64,000 bases of DNA from JBGQOG01 sp052113705 (GTDB lineage Bacteria > Pseudomonadota > Alphaproteobacteria > Rhodobacterales > Rhodobacteraceae): NCBI RefSeq assembly GCF_052113705.1, contig NZ_JBGQOG010000002.1, positions 1 through 64,000 of the forward strand, in the 5' to 3' direction. Below are positions 17,325 to 25,903 of this stretch, in pieces (the first letter of the stretch is position 1; each line of letters opens with the position of its first letter). A program made the translations under genes and the position numbers. Under the pieces are notes generated by a model that ran no database searches, had not been told where the DNA came from, and worked only from the letters and a program-made list of their open reading frames with translations.

Positions 17325-18095
17325 GTGGCAAGGATCGGGTTCATCGGGACGGGGGCAATCGCAGAGGCCATGGTGCGCGGCCTCGCGGGGCGAGGGCATG
17401 AGATCGCGATCTCACGCCGCAGCGCCGCGATATCCTCCAGGCTGGCCGAGGCGTTCAGCGATGTGCAGGTCATGGAAAATCAAGCCATTCTGGACAGGTC
17501 TGATGACGTGTTTCTCTGCCTGCTGGCCGATCATGCGGATGAGGTTCTGCGCCGCATTGCGTTTCGCCCGGGACAGCGCGTCGTCTCTGTCATGTTGGGC
17601 GTTAACCTCGCGACACTGACCCGGCTTTGCGCTCCGGCACGCGAGATTGCGATCACCATTCCCTTGGCCTTCATTCAATCGGGCGGCTGTCCGCTGCCTG
17701 TTTATCCTGACAGTGCCATGCTCCGCGATCTGTTCGGCGCCCGCAATATCGTCATTCCCCTCGCCGAAGAGGCTGCCCTCAGCCCACATTTCGCCGCCAC
17801 CGCCCTCTGCTCTACCGTTTTCGACCAGTTGAGGACCGGGGCGCAGTGGCTTGGCGGGCTGACGGGGGATCCGCGCGCCGCCGAATCCTATGTCGTGGCC
17901 TGCCTCTCCGGATTTCTGGCCGGGACGCCCGCCGACGGGGCGGGCCGGATAGATGCCGCTCTGGCGAGCCTCGACACCGAAGGAGGGCTCAATCAAACGC
18001 TGCGCGAGCACATGCGCGCGGCCGGAATGAACGATCAGCTGCGCGAAGGTCTCGACGCATTTCGCCCGCGCCTTGGCCTGCCCGCGAAGCTATAG
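17325..18095 (+). CDS. ProC-like NAD(P)-binding oxidoreductase
   Basis: A 256-residue protein related to pyrroline-5-carboxylate reductase. It opens with a Rossmann dinucleotide motif IGFIGTGAIAEAMVRGL, and the N-terminal domain contains the VSVMLGVNLATL strand seen in ProC. A helical dimerisation domain follows, with an ESYVVACLSGFLAG helix and the terminal EGGLNQTLREHM region resembling the ProC 'PGG' segment. GTG 17325 is chosen; the upstream TTG 17295 lacks a ribosome-binding site. It stands alone, with no proline-biosynthesis neighbour. The substrate may differ from true ProC. Convergent with gyrB. Confidence 0.75.
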   Translation: MARIGFIGTGAIAEAMVRGLAGRGHEIAISRRSAAISSRLAEAFSDVQVMENQAILDRSDDVFLCLLADHADEVLRRIAFRPGQRVVSVMLGVNLATLTRLCAPAREIAITIPLAFIQSGGCPLPVYPDSAMLRDLFGARNIVIPLAEEAALSPHFAATALCSTVFDQLRTGAQWLGGLTGDPRAAESYVVACLSGFLAGTPADGAGRIDAALASLDTEGGLNQTLREHMRAAGMNDQLREGLDAFRPRLGLPAKL

Positions 18096-18270
18096 CCGGT
18101 GTACTGGCACAGCAGGACCTGGCGTCATGACCGCCGCCGCAGCCCCTTGAACGGAGCCGCCGCCCGCCAGGCTGCCCCGGCCCCACGCGCCATATCCGCA
18201 AGCGCAGCTGACCTGCCGAAGATGCACCAAAGCCCCGGTACCGCCGCATGCACCCCGTGCGCCATCCCCC

Positions 18271-18302
18271 AAAAAAACGCGCGGCACCACCGGCGCCGCG
18301 CG
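18271..18302 (-). terminator. Rho-independent terminator of gyrB
   Basis: Read on the minus strand, the stem ACGCGCGGC/GCCGCGCGT (18294-18302 with 18277-18285, 8-base loop) is followed by a run of T (the A-tract at 18271-18277 on the plus strand). It lies 25 bases past the gyrB stop codon. The rest of the 18096-18326 gap shows nothing I can name. Confidence 0.88.
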
Positions 18303-18326
18303 TTGTCATCTGCCATCTTCACAGAC

Positions 18327-20744
18327 TCAGAAATCCAGATTTTCCACGCTCAGCGCGTTTTGCTGGATGAACTCGCGCCGCGGTTCGACCACATCGCCCA
18401 TCAGCTTGGTGAAGATGTCATCAGCCTCGGCCACATCGTCGATCTTCACCTGCAGCAGCGTCCGCGCCGAGGGGTCTAGCGTGGTTTCCCACAGCTGCTC
18501 CGGGTTCATCTCGCCCAGACCTTTATAGCGCTGCAGGCTGAGGCCCTTTTCGCCCTCGGTCAGGATCGCCGCCAACAGCTCCAGCGGGCCGTGGATCAAC
18601 TGCTCGCGGTCTTTGCGCACCAGTTTGGCGGGTGTGCGGTACACTTCGCGCAGCGACTCGGTATGGCTCGACAGCCGCCGCGCCTCGCCCGAGCGCAGCA
18701 CCGGGCCATCCAGCGTCCGCGCCTCTTCGACGCCGCGCAGGCTGCGGGTGAAACGCAGACCATGATCCTGCGTCGGGCGGCCCTGCCAGCCACGCTCATA
18801 TTCCAGCGCCACCAGATCGAGACGCGCGCAGACCTCATCGGCCACGCCCTGCGCATCGGCATCCACCCGGCCCGGCACCAGCGCACCGGCAATCGCCGCC
18901 TGCTCCAGGATCCGTTGCGGATAATGCGTCGGGAAGGCCTGCAGGATGCGGCGCACCACCCGCGCCTCGTCGACCACCCGCGCCAGATCGGCGCCCATGA
19001 TCTCCTGCCCGTCGCCCAGACGCAGCAGGGCGCCCTCAACCCCTTGCTGGATCAGGAAGTCTTCCAGCTCGGCCTGATCCTTCAGGTAAACCTCGGATTT
19101 GCCGCGCGCCACTTTGTAAAGCGGCGGCTGCGCGATGTAGAGGTAGCCCGCCTCGATCAGCTCCGGCATCTGCCGGAAGAAGAAGGTCAAAAGCAGCGTC
19201 CGGATATGCGCGCCGTCGACGTCAGCATCGGTCATGATGACGATCTTGTGGTAGCGCAGCTTGGCCAGGTTGAACTCATCACGCCCGATGCTGGTGCCGA
19301 GCGCGGTGATCAACGTACCGATCTGATCCGAGCCGAGCATCCGGTCAAACCGCGCCCGCTCGACGTTGAGGATTTTACCCCGCAGCGGCAGCACCGCCTG
19401 ATTTTTCCGCTCGCGCCCCTGTTTGGCAGAGCCGCCCGCCGAGTCCCCTTCGACGAGGAAAATTTCGGACAAAGCCGGGTCTTTTTCCTGACAATCGGCG
19501 AGTTTGCCAGGCAGGCTGGCCACATCCATCGCGGTCTTGCGGCGGGTCAGCTCGCGCGCCTTGCGCGCCGCTTCCCGCGCCAAAGCCGCCTCAACGATCT
19601 TGCCGACGATGATCTTGGCCTGGGCCGGGTTTTCCTCAAACCATTCCGAGAGCTTCTCGTTCACCAGGTTTTCCACCGCCGGACGCACCTCGGAGGAGAC
19701 CAGTTTGTCCTTGGTTTGGCTGGAGAATTTCGGGTCCGGCACTTTCACCGAAAGCACGCAGGTCAGCCCTTCGCGCGCATCATCGCCGGTGAAATCGACC
19801 TTTTCCTTTTTCGCAATGCCCGAGGTCTGCGAATAGGTGTTGATCGTGCGGGTCAGCGCGCCGCGGAAACCCGCCATATGGGTGCCGCCATCGCGCTGGG
19901 GAATGTTGTTGGTGAAGGGCAGCACCGTCTCATGGTAGCTGTCGTTCCACCACATCGCCACCTCGACGGTGATGCCGCCGCGCTCGCCGGTGATATAGAT
20001 CGGCTCCGCCATGATCGAGGTTTTCGAGCGGTCGAGATAGCGCACATATTCCCGCACGCCGCCGTCGTAATAGAGCTCGGATTTCAGCGGCTCTACCGGG
20101 CGTTCGTCTTCCAGAATGATCCGCACGCCGGAATTCAGAAAGGCCAGTTCGCGCAGCCGGTTTTCCAGCGTCTTGAACGAATATTCGAGGTTGGAGAAGG
20201 TGGTGGTTGAGGCGAGAAAGCGCACTTCGGTGCCCTTTTGCCCCGGCGTCTCGCCCACCACCCGCAGATGCTCGACCGTATCGCCGCGCTCAAAACGGGC
20301 GTAATGCTCTTTGCCATTGCGCCAGACGCGCAGCTCCAGCCAATCCGACAGCGCGTTCACCACCGAAACGCCAACGCCGTGCAGACCGCCGGAAACCTTG
20401 TAGCTGTTCTGGTCGAATTTGCCGCCCGCATGCAGCTGGGTCATGATGACCTCGGCCGCCGAAACCCCCTCTTCCTGGTGGATATCGGTGGGGATGCCAC
20501 GGCCGTTGTCGCGCACCGAAATGCTGCTGTCGGCGTGGATTTTCACCTGCACGAAATCGGCATGCCCGGCCAGCGCTTCATCGATGCCGTTATCAACGAC
20601 TTCATAGACCATATGGTGCAGGCCCGAGCCATCGTCCGTATCACCGATATACATGCCGGGACGTTTGCGGACAGCCTCCAAGCCTTTGAGAACTTTAATG
20701 GAATCCGCGCCGTACTCTTCCGGCTGGAGATCGATGTCGCTCAT
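18327..20744 (-). CDS. gyrB: DNA gyrase subunit B
   Basis: An 805-residue ATPase subunit of DNA gyrase, which introduces negative supercoils. The GHKL ATPase domain has the catalytic Glu48 in YEVVDN, followed by DNGRGIP and GGLHGVGVSVVNALS. The TOPRIM domain has EGDSAGG at 433-439 and MTDADVDGAHIRTLL. The C-terminal QRYKGLGEMNPEQLW motif is intact. Length is normal for alphaproteobacteria. It sits on the minus strand after dnaA-dnaN-recF, the classic replication-gene order, but has its own promoter and terminator. A glyoxalase-like gene intervenes between it and recF. Confidence 0.98.
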   Translation of the reverse strand: MSDIDLQPEEYGADSIKVLKGLEAVRKRPGMYIGDTDDGSGLHHMVYEVVDNGIDEALAGHADFVQVKIHADSSISVRDNGRGIPTDIHQEEGVSAAEVIMTQLHAGGKFDQNSYKVSGGLHGVGVSVVNALSDWLELRVWRNGKEHYARFERGDTVEHLRVVGETPGQKGTEVRFLASTTTFSNLEYSFKTLENRLRELAFLNSGVRIILEDERPVEPLKSELYYDGGVREYVRYLDRSKTSIMAEPIYITGERGGITVEVAMWWNDSYHETVLPFTNNIPQRDGGTHMAGFRGALTRTINTYSQTSGIAKKEKVDFTGDDAREGLTCVLSVKVPDPKFSSQTKDKLVSSEVRPAVENLVNEKLSEWFEENPAQAKIIVGKIVEAALAREAARKARELTRRKTAMDVASLPGKLADCQEKDPALSEIFLVEGDSAGGSAKQGRERKNQAVLPLRGKILNVERARFDRMLGSDQIGTLITALGTSIGRDEFNLAKLRYHKIVIMTDADVDGAHIRTLLLTFFFRQMPELIEAGYLYIAQPPLYKVARGKSEVYLKDQAELEDFLIQQGVEGALLRLGDGQEIMGADLARVVDEARVVRRILQAFPTHYPQRILEQAAIAGALVPGRVDADAQGVADEVCARLDLVALEYERGWQGRPTQDHGLRFTRSLRGVEEARTLDGPVLRSGEARRLSSHTESLREVYRTPAKLVRKDREQLIHGPLELLAAILTEGEKGLSLQRYKGLGEMNPEQLWETTLDPSARTLLQVKIDDVAEADDIFTKLMGDVVEPRREFIQQNALSVENLDF

Positions 20745-20773
20745 GCCTGCCCATCCTGCTTTTACCTGCCGGG

Positions 20774-20802
20774 TTTATAGGCTTTGCAGGCGGGAATGTC
20801 AC
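20774..20802 (-). promoter_or_regulatory. Sigma-70-type promoter of gyrB
   Basis: On the minus strand, GTGACA (20797-20802) is separated by exactly 17 bases from TATAAA (20774-20779). Transcription would begin about 20-25 bases ahead of the gyrB start at 20744. Confidence 0.75.
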
Positions 20803-20825
20803 GCCCGCGAGGGCATTTTGACCCC

Positions 20826-21272
20826 TCAGCCGGTCGATAAGGGCAGGTTCAGGCGACCGTCCGCCTCCAGCGGCCAGAAGGGGTTATGGGCCAGCTCCCA
20901 GACATGGCCATCAGGGTCGGCGTAATAGCCGGAATAGCCGCCCCAAAACACCGCCTCCGGTGCCTTCAGCGTGGTGGCCCCCGCCGCCAGGGCAGCGGCA
21001 AAGGCGGCATCCACCTCCGCCGGGCTGGTGAAATTCTGCGCCAGCGTGATCGCTCCGGTACCAAGGCTCGTGCCCGGCCGCCCCTGATCCGCCGCCAGCG
21101 CCGCCCGGCCAAACAGCCCCAGTGCCAGCCCGTTCATCGCGTAAAAGGCGACACCCTCCTGCGCCTCGGCCGCCCGCCAGCCCAAAGCCTCATAGAAGGC
21201 CCGGGCGCGGGGCAGATCCTCGACCCCCAGCGTGATCAGCGTCACCCGTTGTACCGGCAAGGGAGAGGTCAT
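20826..21272 (-). CDS. Glyoxalase/VOC-family protein
   Basis: A 148-residue vicinal-oxygen-chelate fold protein with two beta-alpha-beta-beta-beta modules. The first starts VTLITLGVEDLPRARAFYEALGW and the second includes GYSGYYADPDGHVWELAHNP, which carries the conserved Glu and His of this superfamily. These proteins include metal enzymes such as glyoxalase I, dioxygenases and resistance proteins; the substrate cannot be assigned. The start overlaps the recF stop by four bases, so it is co-translated with recF. It lies between recF and gyrB. Confidence 0.85.
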   Translation of the reverse strand: MTSPLPVQRVTLITLGVEDLPRARAFYEALGWRAAEAQEGVAFYAMNGLALGLFGRAALAADQGRPGTSLGTGAITLAQNFTSPAEVDAAFAAALAAGATTLKAPEAVFWGGYSGYYADPDGHVWELAHNPFWPLEADGRLNLPLSTG

Positions 21273-22348
21273 GGCGGGGGCCTTTCAGTCAGGACGGAGG
21301 TGCCGTCGGTTTCGGTGATTTCCCAATACTGCCCGCGCGCCCCGAGCGTGTCGAACAATTCCGCCCCGGTGCCGGTCATGAAGGCCTGCACACCGAGCCC
21401 GCAGATCTCGTCATAAAGCGCCGCGCGGCGGCTGGCATCCAGATGCGCCGCCACCTCGTCGAGCAGCACGACCATCGCCACCCCCTCGGCCTTCAGCGCC
21501 CGCGCATTGGCGAGGATCAGGCTGATCAACAGCGCCTTCTGCTCGCCGGTCGAGCAACGCGCCGCGGCCATGCCCTTGGCGGCAAAAACCGCCTCCAGAT
21601 CGGTACGGTGCGGCCCCTCCAGTGTGCGCCCTGCCGCCATGTCGCGGCCCCGCCCCGCGGCCAGTGCCGCCGCCAGATCCTCGGGGCCCTCCGCGCTCAG
21701 GCTCAGATCGGCCACCGGAAAGCTGGTGGCGGCATCCGCCTGCGCCTCCGCCAGCCGCGCCAGCGCCTGACGGCGGTTCTGGGCAATCTCCGCCCCCGCC
21801 TCGGCCATCTGCGCCTCCAGCGTGCGGTACCAGGCGGCATCGCGGACCATATCCTTCAACAGCCGGTTCCGCTCGCGCATCGCCTTTTCATAGGCCAGCA
21901 CCGCCTCGGCATGGCCCGGCAGAAACGCCATCACCATCCGGTCGAGAAACCGCCGCCGCCCCTCGGGTGCCTCGATCCACAAACGGTCCATTGCCGGCAC
22001 CAGCCAGACCACGCGCAGCATCCGCCCCAGCATCAGCTGCGGCACCGCCTTGCCGTCCAGCCGCACCTCGCGGCCCTGCCCCGGCTGTGCCGAGGTCTCG
22101 ATGTCATGCATCTGCCCGTCAAGCTGCAGACCCGCACGGATCTTCCAGCCGAGTTCCCCCGGGCCGCGCGCCAATTCCTCGGCCCCCGCCCGCCGCAGCC
22201 CGCGTCCGGGGCTCAGAAGCGACAAAGCTTCCAGAATATTGGTCTTGCCCGCGCCATTCGGCCCATAGAGCGCCACCGGCCGCCCATCGAGGGGCAGCAC
22301 CGCGCGCGCATGCGACCGGAACTGCAACAAGGTCAGCTCCGTCAGCAC
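21269..22348 (-). CDS. recF: DNA replication and repair protein RecF
   Basis: A 359-residue SMC-like ATPase that helps load RecA at gaps. Walker A GPNGAGKT is at 29-36. The signature-like STGEQKALLISLILANAR and Walker B VVLLDEVAAHLD lie in the C-terminal third, and the middle is a helical lobe. Length matches the family. It lies 54 bases after dnaN on the same strand and overlaps the next gene by four bases, indicating an operon dnaN-recF-VOC. Confidence 0.97.
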   Translation of the reverse strand: MLTELTLLQFRSHARAVLPLDGRPVALYGPNGAGKTNILEALSLLSPGRGLRRAGAEELARGPGELGWKIRAGLQLDGQMHDIETSAQPGQGREVRLDGKAVPQLMLGRMLRVVWLVPAMDRLWIEAPEGRRRFLDRMVMAFLPGHAEAVLAYEKAMRERNRLLKDMVRDAAWYRTLEAQMAEAGAEIAQNRRQALARLAEAQADAATSFPVADLSLSAEGPEDLAAALAAGRGRDMAAGRTLEGPHRTDLEAVFAAKGMAAARCSTGEQKALLISLILANARALKAEGVAMVVLLDEVAAHLDASRRAALYDEICGLGVQAFMTGTGAELFDTLGARGQYWEITETDGTSVLTERPPP

Positions 22349-22402
22349 CGCGCCCTCATTTGCTTCGTTGTAAATATCCCCGCCGGAGGCATCCGCCGCC
22401 GG

Positions 22403-23521
22403 TTACACGCGCATCGGCATGACGACATAGACCGCCGAGGTATCATTCCCCTCGCGCATCAGGGTCGGATCGCCCGAGGAGTTGAACAGGAACACGGCAT
22501 TCTCGCGGTCGACCTGGCTGGCAATCTCCAGCAGATATTTCGCGTTAAAGCCAATCTCCAGCCGCTCGTCGGAATAGGCCACCGCCAGCTCTTCCTCGGC
22601 CGCCCCGGCATCCGGCGCATTGACCGAGAGCACCAGACGGTCCTCATCGAGGCTGAGCTTCACCGCGCGGCTCCGTTCCGACGACACCGTCGCCACCCGG
22701 TCCACCGCTTTGGCAAATTCTGCCGCATCGACTTCCAGACGGCGGGTGTTCCCGGTCGGGATCACGCGGGTATAATCTGGGAAGGTACCATCAATGACCT
22801 TGGAGGTCAGGGTGATCGCCGGGGTCGCGAAACGGATTTTCGTCTCCGAGACCGAGACCGCGATCTGCATCTCATCGTCATCGAGCAGTTTGCGCAGCTC
22901 GCCCACGGTCTTACGCGGCACGATCACGCCCGGCATTTCCTCGGCACCCACCGGCAGCTTGGCGTCGATCCGCGCCAGACGGTGACCATCGGTCGCCACA
23001 CAGCGCAGCATCAGCCCCTCTTCGGCACTGGCCACATGCATGTAGACGCCATTCAGGTAATAGCGTGTCTCTTCGGTGGAAATCGCGAATTTCGACTTAT
23101 CGAACAGTCGCCGCAGCACGCCCGCAGGCGCTGCAAAATTCGCCGAATATTCCGAGGAGGCCATCACCGGGAAATCTTCGCGCGGCAGGGTGGCCAGATT
23201 GAAATGCGACCGCCCCGCCTGCACCGAGAGGCGGCCCGCCGCCGGATCATCGGTCAGGCTGACCAGCGCGCCATCGGGCAATTTGCGCACGATCTCATGC
23301 AGCATCACCGCCGAGACCGTGGTCGCCCCGGCCCGTTCGACCTGCGCGAAAGCCTTGTCCACCACCTCGATATCAAGGTCGGTGGCCCGGAACGAGACAT
23401 GCTCGCCCTCGGCTTCGATCAGCACATTGGCCAGGATCGGGATCGTATTGCGCCGTTCGACAACCGACTGCGCCTGCGCCACTGCTTTCAAAAGAGCCGC
23501 GCGTTCAATGCTGAATTTCAT
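22403..23521 (-). CDS. dnaN: DNA polymerase III beta sliding clamp
   Basis: A 372-residue clamp that tethers the replicative polymerase to DNA. It starts MKFSIERAALLKAVAQAQSV and ends in VVMPMRV, both conserved in DnaN, with three repeated clamp domains between. ATG 23521 is chosen although the frame opens further upstream, because GGGGGAAG precedes it and the canonical N-terminus begins there. Flanked by dnaA upstream and recF downstream. Confidence 0.98.
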   Translation of the reverse strand: MKFSIERAALLKAVAQAQSVVERRNTIPILANVLIEAEGEHVSFRATDLDIEVVDKAFAQVERAGATTVSAVMLHEIVRKLPDGALVSLTDDPAAGRLSVQAGRSHFNLATLPREDFPVMASSEYSANFAAPAGVLRRLFDKSKFAISTEETRYYLNGVYMHVASAEEGLMLRCVATDGHRLARIDAKLPVGAEEMPGVIVPRKTVGELRKLLDDDEMQIAVSVSETKIRFATPAITLTSKVIDGTFPDYTRVIPTGNTRRLEVDAAEFAKAVDRVATVSSERSRAVKLSLDEDRLVLSVNAPDAGAAEEELAVAYSDERLEIGFNAKYLLEIASQVDRENAVFLFNSSGDPTLMREGNDTSAVYVVMPMRV

Positions 23522-23674
23522 TTTCTTCCCCCATCCTGCCGGGAGGGGAAACCTACCAGTTTTCCCCGCGATCACAAGAAGTTTGACGGAATGTCATCTG
23601 GAATGACGGGGGCGTCAACCCCTAGGGCCGTCGCGCGCCATATCGGGCGCGCGACTGTGCCTTTTGGCAGACGC

Positions 23675-25039
23675 TCAGCTTTCCAGCAGACGGCGCAACA
23701 GATCCAGATCTTCCGCCATCTGCCGGTCGGCGCCTTTCAGCTCCTCGACCTTGCGGATGCCATGCATGATCGTGGTGTGATCACGCCCGCCAAAGCGGCG
23801 GCCGATCTCGGGCAGCGAGCGGGTGGTCATCTGCTTGGCCAGATACATGGCGATCTGCCGCGGCCGGGCGATGGTGCGCACGCGCTTAGGCCCGATCATA
23901 TCCGACAGACGAATGTTGTAATGCTCGGCCACCTTGCGCTGGATCTCTTCAATCGTGACCTTGCGGTCGGAGGCGCGCAGAATGTCCACCAGACATTCCT
24001 GCGCCAGATCGAGATTGATCTCGCGCCCCACGAGGCTGGCGAATGCAAAGAGCCGCGTCAGCGCGCCTTCCAGCACCCGCACGTTGGTGGTGATGCGGTG
24101 CGCGAGGAATTCCAGCACACCATCGGCCAGTTTCAGCCCGGCATATTGCGCGCGGTAATTCTCGGCCTTGGTCTGCAAGATGCCCAGACGCAGCTCATAA
24201 TCCGTCGGATGCAGATCGACCACCAGGCCACACTGCAGACGGCTTTTGATCCGCTCTTCCAGATCCTTGATTTCGCCCGGCGCACGGTCGGCGGAAATCA
24301 CGATCTGTTTGCCCTGATCGACCAGCGCGTTGAACGTGTGGAAGAACTCTTCCTGCGTCGAATCTTTGCCGGCGATGAACTGCACATCATCCACCATCAG
24401 CACGTCAACCGAGCGGAACAGCTCTTTGAAATCCATGATCTGCCGCTCACGCAATGCCTGCACGAAACGGTACATGAACTGCTCTGCCGAGAGGTAGAGC
24501 ACCCGCTTCTCGGGGCAGCGCAGGCTCAGCTCATGCGCGATGGCGTGCATCAGGTGCGTTTTACCCAGACCAACGCCGCCATAGAGGAACAGCGGGTTGA
24601 AGGTGACCGGGCCGCCCTCGGCCACGCGGCGCGCGGCGGCATGGGCCAGCTCGTTCGGCTTGCCGACGACAAAGCTGTCAAAGGTAAAACGCGCATCGAG
24701 CGGTGCGCCCGGCAGTTCTGCCTCATCCGCGGCGCGCGCCACTTTGCGCGGCTTCGGCTCGGGCTTTTCGGTGATGGCTTTCGCCGGAATCGGCCGCAGC
24801 TCCGGCACCCGGATCTCGACCCGGTCCACCGGCGCGCCCAGCTTGGTCAGCTCCCGCAGGATATGGTCAGCATAGTTGCGCGACACCCAATCCCGCATGA
24901 AGCGGGTCGGAGCGTCAAAGCGCGCAATGCCGCTGTCCACACCGGTCAGCTGAAGCGGTGCAATCCAGGTTGAGAAATTGTTCTTCCCCACAATCCTGAG
25001 TAACTCATCACGCACCTGCCCCCAAGTTTCTTCGGTCAT
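23675..25039 (-). CDS. dnaA: Chromosomal replication initiator DnaA
   Basis: A 454-residue AAA+ initiator. Domain I begins TEETWGQVRDELLRIVG, and residues about 85-115 form the variable linker. Walker A GGVGLGKT is at 154-161 and Walker B LMVDDVQF at 214-221. The C-terminal helix-turn-helix carries the DnaA signature GGRDHTTIMHGIRKVEEL. ATG 25039 is selected for homology; a GTG 21 bases upstream is possible, and neither has a strong ribosome-binding site. The gene heads the replication block. Confidence 0.97.
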   Translation of the reverse strand: MTEETWGQVRDELLRIVGKNNFSTWIAPLQLTGVDSGIARFDAPTRFMRDWVSRNYADHILRELTKLGAPVDRVEIRVPELRPIPAKAITEKPEPKPRKVARAADEAELPGAPLDARFTFDSFVVGKPNELAHAAARRVAEGGPVTFNPLFLYGGVGLGKTHLMHAIAHELSLRCPEKRVLYLSAEQFMYRFVQALRERQIMDFKELFRSVDVLMVDDVQFIAGKDSTQEEFFHTFNALVDQGKQIVISADRAPGEIKDLEERIKSRLQCGLVVDLHPTDYELRLGILQTKAENYRAQYAGLKLADGVLEFLAHRITTNVRVLEGALTRLFAFASLVGREINLDLAQECLVDILRASDRKVTIEEIQRKVAEHYNIRLSDMIGPKRVRTIARPRQIAMYLAKQMTTRSLPEIGRRFGGRDHTTIMHGIRKVEELKGADRQMAEDLDLLRRLLES

Positions 25040-25545
25040 TGTTCTTGCCCATTCGCTCACTGTCCCAGCGATTCCGCCCGGTCTCAGATCCGCGCAGGCA
25101 ACAGAATAAGGGTGCCGCAACCGAAGTTCGGCAGTCCTCGCCCGTTGGCGCAGTTCAGAATAGGACAGTCCTACGCGGCACAGGATAGCAGCCCTGTGGC
25201 CGTGAATGGCCCGACAAGCTGACCTGGCAAGGTCAGCGTACCGAAAACAAAACCCTGCCCCGCCTTGCGACGGAGCGCTCTTTTCAAGGCAGGCCGGAAC
25301 CCCACCTTGATCTGAATGGATTCGTCATTGTCCCCCAGACGACGTGAATCGCCTGATGACGGTAGCAAGCGGCGGGCAGCCTTCGCAACCGAACTTCGCG
25401 CTTGACGGGGTCTTTGCTGAATCGAATCTGCGGCCTATGCTCAAAAGGATACAGGCATCTTTTATGCTTGATTTTACAGCAGAAATGCAAAAAGGGCGCC
25501 ACCCGTAGGTGCGCCCTTGCCGCAGGCTCGAAAGCCGATAGTCAA
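25040..25545. other. 506-base region between dnaA and rpsT
   Basis: This holds the dnaA promoter region and the rpsT terminator. I searched for DnaA boxes (TTATCCACA and close variants, both strands) and found none, so it is probably not the origin. TATTCT-like -10 hexamers occur on the minus strand upstream of dnaA, but no matching -35 was convincing. No RNA gene was recognised. Confidence 0.45.
25489..25518 (-). terminator. Rho-independent terminator of rpsT
   Basis: Minus-strand stem AAGGGCGC/GCGCCCTT (25511-25518 with 25492-25499) with an 11-base loop and a following T-run (A-tract 25489-25493 on the plus strand). It lies 28 bases past the rpsT stop. Confidence 0.88.
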
Positions 25546-25812
25546 TCAGGCAGCGAGTGCTTTCACACGGGCAGCGAGACGCGAGATTTTGCGCGAGACA
25601 GTGTTCGCGTGCAGAACGCCTTTGGTCACACCGCGTGCCATTTCCGGTTGAGCGGCGCGGAACGCTGCCAGTGCGGAAGCGGCATCACCCGAAGCGATCG
25701 CCTCTTCGACCTTGCGGACGAAGGTGCGGATACGCGAGCGGCGTGCCGTGTTGATGTCATTGCGGCGCTCGTTCTGGCGTGCGCGCTTCTTGGATTGGGG
25801 CGTATTGGCCAT
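25546..25812 (-). CDS. rpsT: 30S ribosomal protein S20
   Basis: An 88-residue basic protein beginning MANTPQSKKRARQNERRNDI, with the long helical body and the terminal AARVKAL segment of S20, which binds 16S rRNA in the small subunit. Length is normal. Monocistronic, with its own promoter and terminator, upstream of dnaA as in many alphaproteobacteria. Confidence 0.98.
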   Translation of the reverse strand: MANTPQSKKRARQNERRNDINTARRSRIRTFVRKVEEAIASGDAASALAAFRAAQPEMARGVTKGVLHANTVSRKISRLAARVKALAA

Positions 25813-25852
25813 GAGTCGCTTTCCGAATTGGTCGGTCTATCTTGAAGCCGCT

Positions 25853-25881
25853 CTACTATGCCCGAGTCGGCTTTAAGTCAA
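25853..25881 (-). promoter_or_regulatory. Sigma-70-type promoter of rpsT
   Basis: On the minus strand, TTGACT (25876-25881) is followed after 17 bases by TAGTAG (25853-25858), about 40 bases upstream of the rpsT start. Confidence 0.7.
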
Positions 25882-25903
25882 CCTGACATGTGAAGTTTTT
25901 GCG

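Noticed and set aside
17026..17619. A 197-codon frame overlapping the start of the ProC-like gene
   Set aside because: Arg/Pro/Ser-rich out-of-frame translation overlapping a gene with a clear Rossmann motif.
21443..24973. A 1176-codon open frame on the plus strand antisense to recF, dnaN and dnaA
   Set aside because: It is the mirror of three certain genes. Its Arg/His/Gln-rich translation and lack of a ribosome-binding site mark it as a shadow of high-GC third codon positions.
25402..25430. TTGACG with an AATCTG-like -10 on the plus strand between dnaA and rpsT
   Set aside because: The -10 is poor and no plus-strand gene follows.
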